Assembly: GCF_014650815.1 (NCBI RefSeq)
Contig: NZ_BMVR01000012.1
Span: 1 to 64,000 of the forward strand
Direction: 5' to 3'
Length of the DNA: 64,000 nt
Origin: Streptomyces flavofungini
GTDB lineage: Bacteria; Actinomycetota; Actinomycetes; Streptomycetales; Streptomycetaceae
The position numbers and the translations under genes were made by a program. Below, piece after piece: positions 15,980-24,292 of the stretch. Numbering within the stretch: position 1 is the first letter of the stretch; every line of letters begins with the position of its first letter. The notes below the pieces were generated by a model, which saw nothing but the letters and a program-made list of their open reading frames with translations, was not told the origin of the DNA and did no database searches.

Positions 15980-18070
15980 ATGGCCGCAGCCGAATGGCCG
16001 CAACGCGTCATCCAGTTCACCGACTGGGACCGCTCGGAGATCACAGCCGTGGAGCACCTGCTCCCGCTGCTGGCCACTCACGGGGCGGAGCTGAGCCAGT
16101 GGTCGTTCCTGCGTAAGTCCCCCTCGTGGCGAGTGCGTTTCCGCCCTGCGGGCCCAGAGGCGGCGAAGCGGCTGGATATGGCCCTGGACGAGCTCGTCGC
16201 CGCCGGTGTCCTCGCTTCCTGGACGCGAGGCATCTACGAGCCGGAAGAAGCCGCATTCGGCGGACCGTCCGCCATGGAGATCGCTCACGTCCTGTTCCAT
16301 CACGACAGCGGGCACCTGCTTCACCAGCTGGCCCGCGAGCAGGCGCTGGGCAGTCCGGGGCTGGGGCGCCGTGAGCTGGGGATCCTTCTGCTCAGCGTGA
16401 TGATGCGCGCCGCTGGGCTCGACTGGTACGAGCAGGGCGACGTCTGGGCGAGGATCGCGGCCGAACGCCCCGGTGACGGAGTCCGGCATCCGCAGCAGCA
16501 CATGGTGGCTGTCCACCGGCTGATGACGGTCGACGTCAGCCTCACCAGCAGCGGCGTCACTCAGAGCCGACTCGCATCCGTAGGCGACTGGATCGCCACG
16601 TTCGAGCGGTTCGGTCAACAGCTCGCAGACCTCAGCCGCCAGGGCCTGCTGGACCGGGGAATGCGGGCCGTGATCGCCCACCACGGCATCTTCCACTGGA
16701 ACCGTCTGGGCCTCCCCGCGGGAGACCAGCACACCTTGTCAACACTCGCGAAAGAGGTAGTCATGGGAACGAGCGACAACGCCGCGTCCACCCCAACCGA
16801 GGGACCGCAGAGCACTACGGTCGGCGAGGTGAACAGCGACATCCTCAACGCCAGTTCGGCCGACCGCCTGCGCACCCAGCTGATCGACGATCTGGTCAAG
16901 GAGGGATGCGTGCGCACGCCCCGCGTGGAAGCGGCCATGCGGACAGTGCCCCGTCACCTCTTCGTCCCGAACGCTCCGCTGGAGAAGGCGTACGGGAACG
17001 CTCCCGTGAACACCAAGCTCGACGAAAGCGGCGCCTCCATCAGCTGCGCATCCCAGCCCGACGTCGTCGCCATGATGCTGGAACAGCTGGAGGTCGAGCC
17101 TGACCAGAAGGTCCTGGAGCTGGGGGCCGGCACCGGCTTCAACGCGGGTCTCCTCGGCCACCTCGTCGGAGAGAAGGGGCACGTCACCACGATCGATGTG
17201 GACGACGACATCGTGGACGGGGCCCGCGCCGGACTCGCCGCAGCCGACATCCACAACGTGGAAGTGATCCTCGGCGACGGAGCCGTGGGCCACGCCCCCA
17301 ACGCACCGTATGACCGCATCGTCGCCACGGTCGGCGCCCACGGCGTGCCCCACGCCTGGCTCGACCAGCTCGCCCCCGGCGGACGGCTCCTCACCCCGCT
17401 GCGCCTGCGCGGCAGCGTCTCCCGCTCGATCGCCTTCGAGTGCCAGGAGGGCGTCTGGCGCAGCGTCGGCAGCGAGATGAACACGTTCATGCCGTTGCGC
17501 AGGGGCATCGCCGACGACCCGCGCCTCCTCGTACCTCTGGCCCCCGGCAACACCGTCACCCTCGTCACCAACGGAGACCAGACGGTGGACGCGGACGCGC
17601 TGAGCGACGTCTTGCGCCAGCCTCGCGTCGAGGTGTGGACGGGCGTGAACTTCCGAGGGCCGGAGTCGGCGGAGTATCTGGAGCTGTGGCTGACCTGCAC
17701 CATGCCCAATGGCCTGAGCCGGATGCCCGCACGGCCCGAGGCCATCGACCGCGGTCTGCTCATCGCGCCTTATCCGTCTTCCACCGCGGCCTTCGAAGGC
17801 GCCACGCTCACCTACCTCACCCGGCGCCCGGCCGCCGAGAAGGCCCCCGACGGTGCCACCTTGTACGAGTTCGGCGTCATCGGCCACGGCGTCGACGGTG
17901 AGGCACTCGCCGGAAACGTCGCCGATCAGATCCGCACCTGGGACCGTGCCTTCCGGGACCACGACGTCGCATTCGAGATCCACCCGCTCAACGCGGTCTC
18001 GCTCACGCCGAAGCCCGGTCGCTTCGCCTTCGACAACGCGCTGAACCGCATCGTCATCGAATGGAAGTGA
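15980..18070 (+). CDS. fused thiopeptide-type domain and FxLD-system protein-(iso)aspartate methyltransferase
   Basis: One uninterrupted 696-residue frame. Residues 1 to about 255 resemble the stand-alone 'thiopeptide-type bacteriocin biosynthesis' domain, i.e. a second copy of the LanB C-terminal fold (QWSFLRKSPSWRVRFRP, IAHVLFHHDSGHLL, GIFHWNRLGLP). From about 285 follows a PIMT-like methyltransferase: a DES-GASISCASQPDVVAMML substrate loop (348-366) and SAM motif VLELGAGTGF (378-387), then a C-terminal extension. The internal ATG at 16763 (codon 262) with AAAGAGG upstream could start the methyltransferase alone. LanSA-type enzymes methylate a precursor Asp, giving aspartimide then isoAsp. 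GTG 15965 is an alternative start. Confidence 0.87.
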   Translation: MAAAEWPQRVIQFTDWDRSEITAVEHLLPLLATHGAELSQWSFLRKSPSWRVRFRPAGPEAAKRLDMALDELVAAGVLASWTRGIYEPEEAAFGGPSAMEIAHVLFHHDSGHLLHQLAREQALGSPGLGRRELGILLLSVMMRAAGLDWYEQGDVWARIAAERPGDGVRHPQQHMVAVHRLMTVDVSLTSSGVTQSRLASVGDWIATFERFGQQLADLSRQGLLDRGMRAVIAHHGIFHWNRLGLPAGDQHTLSTLAKEVVMGTSDNAASTPTEGPQSTTVGEVNSDILNASSADRLRTQLIDDLVKEGCVRTPRVEAAMRTVPRHLFVPNAPLEKAYGNAPVNTKLDESGASISCASQPDVVAMMLEQLEVEPDQKVLELGAGTGFNAGLLGHLVGEKGHVTTIDVDDDIVDGARAGLAAADIHNVEVILGDGAVGHAPNAPYDRIVATVGAHGVPHAWLDQLAPGGRLLTPLRLRGSVSRSIAFECQEGVWRSVGSEMNTFMPLRRGIADDPRLLVPLAPGNTVTLVTNGDQTVDADALSDVLRQPRVEVWTGVNFRGPESAEYLELWLTCTMPNGLSRMPARPEAIDRGLLIAPYPSSTAAFEGATLTYLTRRPAAEKAPDGATLYEFGVIGHGVDGEALAGNVADQIRTWDRAFRDHDVAFEIHPLNAVSLTPKPGRFAFDNALNRIVIEWK

Positions 18071-18071
18071 C

Positions 18072-19250
18072 ATGGACATCGGCCGGATAGCACGGCGGTT
18101 CCCGCTCATCGCGCGACCCCGCCCCGCCTGTCTCCCGCTGGTCCAGCGCGTTCAGTCCCTAGTCGCCCTCGCGGACACGGCCACGGAGCGGGGTGACCCG
18201 AGCATGGCCTCCACCGTCTACAACCAAGCCGCGCTGATCGCATCCGACGTAGGCGTTCCAGACCTCGCCCGCGAAATGTGCCACCAGCACGCGGCCGCCT
18301 ACCTGCACGCCGCCCCCTTGCCCAGTACGGCAGCGATTCGCGCCCTCGAACCTGTCGTCAACCTGGCGCGCCTCCAGCTCCGCGCCGGGCAGCACGACGA
18401 AGCGCGCCAACACCTCCTGTCCCTGTTCGAAGCCGTCACAACCGGGGCCGCAGCCCGGGTCGAGGACATCGCCATACCAGCCCGCCTCACGGTGAGCCCG
18501 ATGGACCGCCACGAGGTCCGCGCCTGGCTGTGGCGGGTCCTCCTCGCCGACGGAACACGCTCCTTGACCGCTGCCGGCCGCTGGACGGACGCGCTCGCTC
18601 ATCTCCAGGCACACCGCGGCGTCGGACAGCGCATGTTCGACGGCCGTCAGGTCGCCGTCCTCAACGCCCTCATGACAGGAAACACCCTCGATGCCAGCCG
18701 CCTCTTAACCACCACACACCCCGGGGAGCCCTGGGAGAACGCCGTCACAGGCTGCCTGACCGTCCTGTACCGCCAGGCAGCGGGACGGGCATGGCGACGC
18801 TCCTTACAAAACCTCGTGACCACTTATCTCGACCGCCCCGACGAGGAGGACCTGACCGTCTTCAACACGCGGCTCGGACTCGCTGTGCTTGACGTGATCC
18901 CGTCACCCCAGGACCCGGCCGCCCGACTGGTGGCCGCGGAATTGCACCGCCGGGCGCACACAGCAACCGACGGCTACGCCGCCCGAGACGCCCTGACCCA
19001 CCCCTCGTTCACCGCCCTCGCCACCGATCGAGAAACACAGGACTGCCGCGATCTCCTGCGTGACTGCGCACTCGACGCCGGGGCTCTCCCCGACGAGCTG
19101 CGCGGCCAACTCGCCGAGGCACTGCGCACGTGCGATCGCACTATTCGGAAGAGCGTCTCCCAGCGGGAACGCGCACCTCGAACCGATGGGACGGGAGCCT
19201 CATTCGTCACAGGCAGTTCGGGTACCGGTGATTCGGCCAATCGCGACTGA
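18072..19250 (+). CDS. TPR-like helical protein, last gene of the lanthipeptide operon
   Basis: 392 residues beginning 1 bp after the methyltransferase stop (TGACATG), so certainly co-translated. The sequence is helical with TPR-like pairs (ASTVYNQAALIASDVGVPDL, LARLQLRAGQHDEARQHLL, GRWTDALAHLQAH). No catalytic motif or membrane segment is seen. It contains two TTA leucine codons, 212 (18705-18707) and 245 (18804-18806), adding to bldA dependence. It could be a scaffold for the modification complex, a regulator lacking an HTH, or an immunity-related protein; nothing decides between these. The Ser/Thr-rich tail is low complexity. Confidence 0.75.
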   Translation: MDIGRIARRFPLIARPRPACLPLVQRVQSLVALADTATERGDPSMASTVYNQAALIASDVGVPDLAREMCHQHAAAYLHAAPLPSTAAIRALEPVVNLARLQLRAGQHDEARQHLLSLFEAVTTGAAARVEDIAIPARLTVSPMDRHEVRAWLWRVLLADGTRSLTAAGRWTDALAHLQAHRGVGQRMFDGRQVAVLNALMTGNTLDASRLLTTTHPGEPWENAVTGCLTVLYRQAAGRAWRRSLQNLVTTYLDRPDEEDLTVFNTRLGLAVLDVIPSPQDPAARLVAAELHRRAHTATDGYAARDALTHPSFTALATDRETQDCRDLLRDCALDAGALPDELRGQLAEALRTCDRTIRKSVSQRERAPRTDGTGASFVTGSSGTGDSANRD

Positions 19251-19525
19251 CGCCCATTCCCCGTGGCGCAAGGGTCCGTGGGCTACGCACTCGTCACTCC
19301 TCGCGCCATCTTGCGGATCACTCCCGCCTCAAAGACATCCGGCCATCACATCAACTTGGGCTGCTGTCAGCCAGGTTGGCAAAATCTCAGCAACAACTTC
19401 GACTCGAGATTCTTGCCCCAGCTTGCTCTACCTATCCTGGGGGCGTGTTCGGACTGGATCTGCATCGACTGCCAACCGGTACACCCGTCCCGACCCGCAC
19501 ATGATCTTATGGAGGCGTGGGCCGT

Positions 19526-20008
19526 ATGGTCGCAGGGGCAGGCAAGTTTGCCGAACGTCTATATGAGGCGTGTGACGGTAAGTACGCCAGCTTTACCGAA
19601 CTCCATGAGCACGGCGGAAGGCTTGCTCGCACCCTTGATGATCCAGAGAAAATTAAGGTGGCAGCATACGCAACCCGGTTTGAGAATAGTCGTTACGGCT
19701 GCGGTATCGTAATACAGAAAAAGCGCATCTTACTTCTGCCTGAGCAGCGATACGTCAAAGCAACCCAGGCATTCATGGGCGCACTGCGAGGCAAGGGTGA
19801 CGTCTTCGCGATTCGATACGATCAAATCAAGCGCGTTCAGACTTACGATAGCGGCGAAAGTGCTAATTTCATTCAGGCCATTTTCCGGGGCCGTTACACG
19901 AACGACAACATCCGCATTCTCCTCTGGAGCGGCGAATTTCTATTGCTGGAATCGATAATGGGGAATCGGAGTCCAGCTCTGATGGCCATGTTCAAGAAGC
20001 GCCTCTGA
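19526..20008 (+). CDS. hypothetical protein, low-G+C, TTA-containing
   Basis: 160 residues from ATG 19526 with GGAGG at 19511-19515 (GTG 19517 is too close to that site). The sequence includes VIQKKRILLLPEQRYVK and RILLWSGEFLLLESIMG, suggesting a beta-rich small domain like PH/YdbT-type or plasmid-borne proteins, but I do not recognise it. Leu69 is TTA. G+C is lower than in the lanthipeptide genes, implying separate acquisition. It stands alone, 275 bp after the operon. Confidence 0.6.
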   Translation: MVAGAGKFAERLYEACDGKYASFTELHEHGGRLARTLDDPEKIKVAAYATRFENSRYGCGIVIQKKRILLLPEQRYVKATQAFMGALRGKGDVFAIRYDQIKRVQTYDSGESANFIQAIFRGRYTNDNIRILLWSGEFLLLESIMGNRSPALMAMFKKRL

Positions 20009-20204
20009 GCTCCTCGGCACTCCCGCTGACGATCCGCCCCTGAACGTCACCCGAAGCCGCCTCGGACGCCTCACCCGCCAAAGGCTTCCTCACCCAACCC
20101 GGACGAGGCTGCTGCAAGAAACGGACTTAACGCCCTCTTAGAGCTGAGACCGCATGGAAGGTTGCTCCGGCAAGTCGCGCTGTTGAGCATCGGGTTCTGT
20201 CCGG

Positions 20205-20393
20205 CTAGCGTACCGGCGGCCATTGCTGCCCGTGACCGTTCACCAGGTCACGGAAACGATTCGCCATCACCTCGTCGTCGAACATCTCGCCCTGCCACTT
20301 ACCGTCGCGGGTGCCTCCGGCGCACCAAACGACCCGGTACGAGGTGATGTCAGACTTGCTCGTGTGGATCTTGATGTGGGCCACGGCGGACAT
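20205..20393 (-). pseudogene. phage-type tyrosine integrase, N-terminal remnant
   Basis: The 62-residue frame has AHIKIHTSKSDITSYRVVW, GGTRDGKWQGEMFDDE and RFRDLVNGHGQQWPP, which match the first about 60 residues of Streptomyces tyrosine-recombinase integrases. It then stops (TAG at 20205-20207); the SAM-like core-binding and catalytic R..H-x-x-R..Y parts are absent from the following DNA. So it is a truncated leftover of an integrative element. It lies 92 bp from the tRNA-3'-end-like stretch at 20485-20508. Confidence 0.7.
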
Positions 20394-20484
20394 CGTAGAG
20401 ACGCCGCGTGAGGCAACGGTGAGGCAACGCCCCGGGCGAAAGACGCCACGCCGCGACGTTTCTGCAGGTCAGATCGATTCTGCT

Positions 20485-20508
20485 TGGGTGGGGCGGGTGG
20501 GACTCGAA
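20485..20508 (-). other. tRNA 3'-end-like sequence, possible attachment-site scar
   Basis: On the minus strand this reads TTCGAGTCCCACCCGCCCC followed by ACCCA, i.e. the T-loop, T-stem 3' arm, acceptor 3' arm and near-CCA of a tRNA. The matching 5' T-stem arm and the rest of a cloverleaf are missing, so it is not a tRNA gene. Integrases of actinomycete elements often use exactly such a tRNA 3' segment as the att core, and an integrase remnant lies beside it. Confidence 0.4.
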
Positions 20509-20557
20509 GGAGGGGCCGCGGGCCGGGATCACCGAACTGAAGGCGGTCCTTGAGGCC

Positions 20558-20855
20558 GTGCGCCTGTGGGCTTCGGCCGACGCACGCCGATGTGACGTGG
20601 TGAGCGTGTACGCGGCCAACGCTGTCGCATCACTCGCAGCGGCGGAGCAGGCACTCGGGCACGACGACCTTCATCCGCGCAGGCGGGCCGCCTCTCATCT
20701 GGCCGTCGCGCAGCATCACATCGACAACGCGCTCAAGGGGCAGCCGCCGAGTGCTGGTGAGAGCGCCAAGGGCGCGCTAGCGCGATCGCCGTGCCACCCG
20801 CCGCCAATGAGGACCCTTGGTCGTCGTTCCGCCAGCGGTCTCCTGAACGCCGAGG
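20558..20855 (+). pseudogene. possible remnant of a small helical protein gene
   Basis: A plus frame from GTG 20558 reads LWASADARRCDVVSV, ANAVASLAAAEQALGHDD and AASHLAVAQHHIDNALKG with moderate third-position G/C, suggesting it once coded for a helical protein. The frame extends back to about 20501 without a good start, and forwards into the TetR gene on the other strand. No family recognised. It may be an island-edge fragment. Confidence 0.25.
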
Positions 20856-21494
20856 TCAGTTGGCGCTGTCGGGATCGGGCAGCGGTGTCTGGCCCGGCTG
20901 GGCGCGGAGTCCGTCGAGGATGATCACCAGATAGCGTCGCCACAGCTCGGAGGGGTGCTCGCCGGGCAGGGCCAGCACGGCATCGATCATGGCCGCGATC
21001 GGTGCGATGTCGGCCTCGTCAACCCCGTCGCGCAGCGTGCCCTGGCTGCGCGCCCGTGCGACGAGTGCCTCGCAGTGCGAGGTGATCTCCCGCCGGGCCC
21101 GGGTGAGGCCGGTGCCCTCGACGGCGCCGTGGCGCATCAACTCGCGCAGCCCGCGATTGTGCGCGGCCCGCCCCAGTGCGCTCTCCAGGAAGGCGGCAAG
21201 CGCCGCGAAGCCGTCGTCCTCGGACTGGGCTTCGCGTGCCAGCGCCGCGATCTCGTCGAGTTCTTCGGTGAAGACGGCCTCCGCGAGCGCCTGCTTGTCC
21301 GGGAACTTGCGGTAGACGGTGCCGACTCCGAGCCCGGCGTGATGTGCGACGTCGTTGAGCGTGGCTTGCAGGCCACGGGCGGCGAAGACCTCACGCCCGG
21401 CGCGGAGGATGCGGTGGCGATTGAGCTCGGCATCGCGCCGGAGCGGACGCACCGCTGCCGCTGCGGGTTCTTCGGCCTGTGTCCGCCTGCCCAT
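20856..21494 (-). CDS. TetR-family transcriptional repressor
   Basis: 212 residues. The N-terminal HTH reads NRHRILRAGREVFAARGLQ then LNDVAHHAGLGVGTVYRKFP (TetR signature helix), with a helical ligand domain after it. ATG 21494 is preferred because the regulator family starts shortly before the HTH. It is divergent from the SDR gene at 21658. Twin dyads GGATA-N5-TATCC in the 163-bp gap are the probable operators for both directions. The inducer is probably a substrate or product of the SDR. Confidence 0.88.
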   Translation of the reverse strand: MGRRTQAEEPAAAAVRPLRRDAELNRHRILRAGREVFAARGLQATLNDVAHHAGLGVGTVYRKFPDKQALAEAVFTEELDEIAALAREAQSEDDGFAALAAFLESALGRAAHNRGLRELMRHGAVEGTGLTRARREITSHCEALVARARSQGTLRDGVDEADIAPIAAMIDAVLALPGEHPSELWRRYLVIILDGLRAQPGQTPLPDPDSAN

Positions 21495-21529
21495 GGACCG
21501 CCCTTCCGGTGACGTGAACCAGCACAACT

Positions 21530-21544
21530 GGATACAGCATATCC
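21530..21544. promoter_or_regulatory. TetR operator candidate 1 (GGATA-N5-TATCC)
   Basis: A perfect inverted repeat with 5-bp arms and 5-bp spacer, upstream of the TetR gene. The identical half-sites recur at 21572-21586, with centres 42 bp apart (four helical turns), which supports a real binding pair. Confidence 0.6.
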
Positions 21545-21569
21545 GCTTCATGCTACGGTCCCCACGGAA

Positions 21570-21588
21570 CCGGATATTGAGTATCCGG
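21570..21588. promoter_or_regulatory. TetR operator candidate 2 (CCGGATA-N5-TATCCGG)
   Basis: A perfect 7-bp-arm inverted repeat around spacer TTGAG. It contains the same GGATA-N5-TATCC core as the dyad at 21530, here on the SDR-proximal side, in a position suited to repress the SDR promoter. Confidence 0.65.
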
Positions 21589-21657
21589 ATAGCGATTCGG
21601 GCGGGGCGCTACGCCGTGCGTCCGCCCCCCGTGCGCGGAGGACAAGGGGAGCCAGCG

Positions 21658-22494
21658 ATGCAGACAGTGGTCATCACCGGAGGGACCGACGGGCTCGGCA
21701 GAGGGCTCGCGCTGCACTACCTGCGCCAGGGAGCACGCGTTCTCGCCGTGGGCAGCACACCCGCCAAGGGCGAAGCCCTGCTGGCCCAAGCGGCGACCAT
21801 CGCGGCCGCTGACCGCGCGGTCTTCCTGAAGGCCGACCTGACGTCGGTCTCGGCGGCCAGAGACCTGGTCGCCCGGATCGAGAGCACCTGTGCCTCAGTG
21901 GACAAACTTGTCCTGTGTGCCCAGCGGTACCGCCTTTTCGGCGCCCGCGCTGTGACCCGTGAGGGGTTCGAGCACAGCTTCGCTCTCGCGTACCTGAGTC
22001 GGTACGTCCTCAGTCACGGACTGCGCAAGGCCCTGGAGGCCACGCAGCAGCCGGTCATCATGAACGTGGGGACCCCCGGTGTCCCGTTGGGCCGGATCCA
22101 CTGGGACGATCTCCAACTGACGCGCCGCTACAGCGGCTTCAAGTCGACGCTGCAGTCCTTCCGCGCCAACGACCTGCTCGGTGTGGCCTTCGCCGCGCTG
22201 CACGCCGACACCCCCATCCGCTACGTCGGCTACCACCCGGGCGTGGTGTCGACCGGCATGCCCGCACACCTGCCACAACCGCTCCGCGCTTGCACCAAGG
22301 CGGCCTTCACCGTGCTCGCCACCTCCGTGCCGAAGGCCGTCACGCCGATGGTCCGCCTCCTGGACGAGCCACCGGCCGAACGCTTCACCGCCCACCGCGC
22401 CACCCGCCGACTTCCCTTGAAGGGCCAGGCGTTCGACCAGGACGCCGCCCTGCGCCTGCACGGCCTCACGCACGACCTGATCAACGCGGTGTGA
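21658..22494 (+). CDS. short-chain dehydrogenase/reductase
   Basis: 278 residues. The cofactor motif TGGTDGLGRG (T-G-x3-G-x-G) is near residue 7 and the catalytic pair Y-x3-K occurs as RRYSGFKSTLQ. The layout is that of classical or atypical SDRs (retinol-dehydrogenase-like). ATG 21658 has AAGGGGAG. Divergent from, and probably repressed by, the TetR protein at 20856. Substrate unknown. Confidence 0.85.
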   Translation: MQTVVITGGTDGLGRGLALHYLRQGARVLAVGSTPAKGEALLAQAATIAAADRAVFLKADLTSVSAARDLVARIESTCASVDKLVLCAQRYRLFGARAVTREGFEHSFALAYLSRYVLSHGLRKALEATQQPVIMNVGTPGVPLGRIHWDDLQLTRRYSGFKSTLQSFRANDLLGVAFAALHADTPIRYVGYHPGVVSTGMPAHLPQPLRACTKAAFTVLATSVPKAVTPMVRLLDEPPAERFTAHRATRRLPLKGQAFDQDAALRLHGLTHDLINAV

Positions 22495-22589
22495 CGGTGA
22501 CGGCGTGCGGAAGCCGGGACGACGCGGGTGCGCAGAGGGTTGGACGATGAGGACTGGACGATGTGGACGCGTAGCAGCTGGAAGAACGC

Positions 22590-22994
22590 TCAGCCCGCTG
22601 CCGGACCGAGCACCGCGTCGACCTCCACCTCGACGAGCCACGCCGGATCGATGAAGCGGGAGACCTCCATGACCGTGCAGGCGGGACGGACAGCGGCGAA
22701 GCGCTCGCCGTGCGCCCGAGCGGCCTCCTTCCACTGCGTCACGTCGGTCAGCAGGAGGCGCGTCCGTACGACGTCCTCAAGTGACGCCCCCGCGTCCCGT
22801 AGTGCCCGCTCGGCGATGTCCAGGCACCGCACCGTCTGGGCGTAGACGTCGCCAGGTCCGACGGTGGCGCCGTCGTCCCCGAGGGGCGCCGTGCCCGCGA
22901 CGACGACGTACGGTCCTGACCGCACCGCGCGTGAGAAGCCGATCTGCGGCTCCAGCGGTGATCCCGAGCTGACGTTCTGGCGCCCATGTTCCAT
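22590..22994 (-). CDS. RidA family protein (enamine/imine deaminase fold)
   Basis: About 134 residues. NVSSGSPLEPQIGFSRAVRSG, VVVAGTAPLG, the multi-helix VYAQTVRCLDIAERALRDAG and the VVRTRLLLTDV, PAWLVEVEVDAVLG strands are typical of RidA/YjgF proteins, which hydrolyse reactive 2-aminoacrylate or related enamines. The starts ATG 22994 and 23021 are both possible; neither has a clear ribosome site. A second RidA paralogue lies at 25262. It is monocistronic on the minus strand. Confidence 0.85.
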   Translation of the reverse strand: MEHGRQNVSSGSPLEPQIGFSRAVRSGPYVVVAGTAPLGDDGATVGPGDVYAQTVRCLDIAERALRDAGASLEDVVRTRLLLTDVTQWKEAARAHGERFAAVRPACTVMEVSRFIDPAWLVEVEVDAVLGPAAG

Positions 22995-23050
22995 GTCGTC
23001 ATGGTGCCAGACCTGCGTCAACTGACGTCCGGGGGCGGTGCGTCAGGCGG

Positions 23051-24292
23051 TCACCCGGTGGTCGTGGCGCCGGTCGCTGTCGTAGCGGCAGGGGTTGTGG
23101 TGGGCGGGGTCGTGGTGGGCGGGGTCACGCCGCAGAACTCCGCGAGGAGTACGTACGCGGCCGCGTCGGTGTCGCCCGCCCAGTCGGTGTTGAAGTTGAC
23201 CACCAGGCGGTGTGTTCCGTCGCGGGTGGAGTACGCCATGGACTGCGCACCGGGCAGGAAGCCGGTGTGCCCCCAGACCACCTTGCCGCAGGGCAGCTTG
23301 GCACGGAAGATCCCCAGGCCGTCGTCCTGGCCGTCGCCGAAGTCGGGCGAGGGGACCGTGGTCGTCATCTCCTTGAGCTGGGCTTCGGGGAGCAGCTTTC
23401 CGCGCATCAGGGCGGTGAGGAACCGGTCGAGGTCGCCGGTACTGGAGATGATCTCCCCGGCGGACCAGCCCCAGGAGGGGTTGAACTCGGTGATGTCGTG
23501 GACCGTGTGCTGCGGGTCGTCGGGGAACGTGGTGTACATCCGGCCGCTCGGCGAGGGAATCCTCGGGTGGGTGCCGGGCAGGCTGGTCGCGTGCAGCCCG
23601 AGCGGCTTGAGGATCCGGCGCTTGGCCTCGGCGGCGTAGGGGCGGCCCGTCGCCCGCTCGATGACCATCGCGGCGAGCACGTATTCGGTGGTGGTGTAGT
23701 TCCAGCTGGTCCCGGGCGCGAAGTTCGGCTTGTGGTTCATGGCGAGCGCCACGAGCTGTTCGGGCTTCCAGGTGTCGTAGCGGTGGGCCAGGTAGACCGT
23801 GCCCTGGAGGTGCAGGTCGGGGTCTTCGGTGTAGTCGTAGATGCCGCTGGTGTGGTTGAGGAGCTGGCGGAGGCTGACCTTGCGGCCGTCGTGGCCGTGG
23901 CCGCGGACCACGCGCGGCAGCCACTTCTCCACGGTGTCCGACAGGCTCAACTTGCCCTCCGCCTCCAGTTGGAGCAGGACCGTGGCGATGAACACCTTGG
24001 AGATGCTGCCCGCCCGGAACCGGTCGACCGGCAGGGGCGGACGCCCCGTGCTGAGGTCGGCGACCCCGGCGGCACCGCTCCAGGTCCCGTGCGCGTCGTG
24101 CGCCCGCACCAGGACGCCGGGGACCCCCGCCTTGACCGCGGCGTCCATGGCGGCCCGGGTCGCCTCGTGCCCTCCGGCCGGTGCGGTGGGTGCCTCCGCG
24201 GCGGTCGACGGGGACCTCAGCCCGGCGGCGGCGACCAACGCGGCCGCCGCGACCAGGGCGGCCAGTGTGGTCCGTACCGTACGCGTCGTCAT
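23051..24292 (-). CDS. secreted class C-type serine hydrolase (beta-lactamase/D-Ala-D-Ala carboxypeptidase family)
   Basis: 413 residues with an N-terminal signal peptide (TTLAALVAAAALVAAAGL). Catalytic S96-I-S-K99 is in GSISKVFIA, the second motif position has WNYTTTEYVL (YxT in place of YSN), and the third is GHTGFLPG. The C-terminus is a Thr/Pro-rich low-complexity tail. GGGAGG precedes ATG 24292. Members act on peptidoglycan peptides or on small esters/amides; which is not determinable. It is related to the proteins at 43183 and 45044, which keep canonical YSN. The tail suggests cell-wall spanning or flexible secretion. Confidence 0.87.
   Translation of the reverse strand: MTTRTVRTTLAALVAAAALVAAAGLRSPSTAAEAPTAPAGGHEATRAAMDAAVKAGVPGVLVRAHDAHGTWSGAAGVADLSTGRPPLPVDRFRAGSISKVFIATVLLQLEAEGKLSLSDTVEKWLPRVVRGHGHDGRKVSLRQLLNHTSGIYDYTEDPDLHLQGTVYLAHRYDTWKPEQLVALAMNHKPNFAPGTSWNYTTTEYVLAAMVIERATGRPYAAEAKRRILKPLGLHATSLPGTHPRIPSPSGRMYTTFPDDPQHTVHDITEFNPSWGWSAGEIISSTGDLDRFLTALMRGKLLPEAQLKEMTTTVPSPDFGDGQDDGLGIFRAKLPCGKVVWGHTGFLPGAQSMAYSTRDGTHRLVVNFNTDWAGDTDAAAYVLLAEFCGVTPPTTTPPTTTPAATTATGATTTG

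Noticed and set aside
20485..20508. tRNA gene on the minus strand
   Set aside because: Only the T-loop-to-3'-end half is present; the 5' T-stem arm does not pair and no anticodon or D arm can be drawn.
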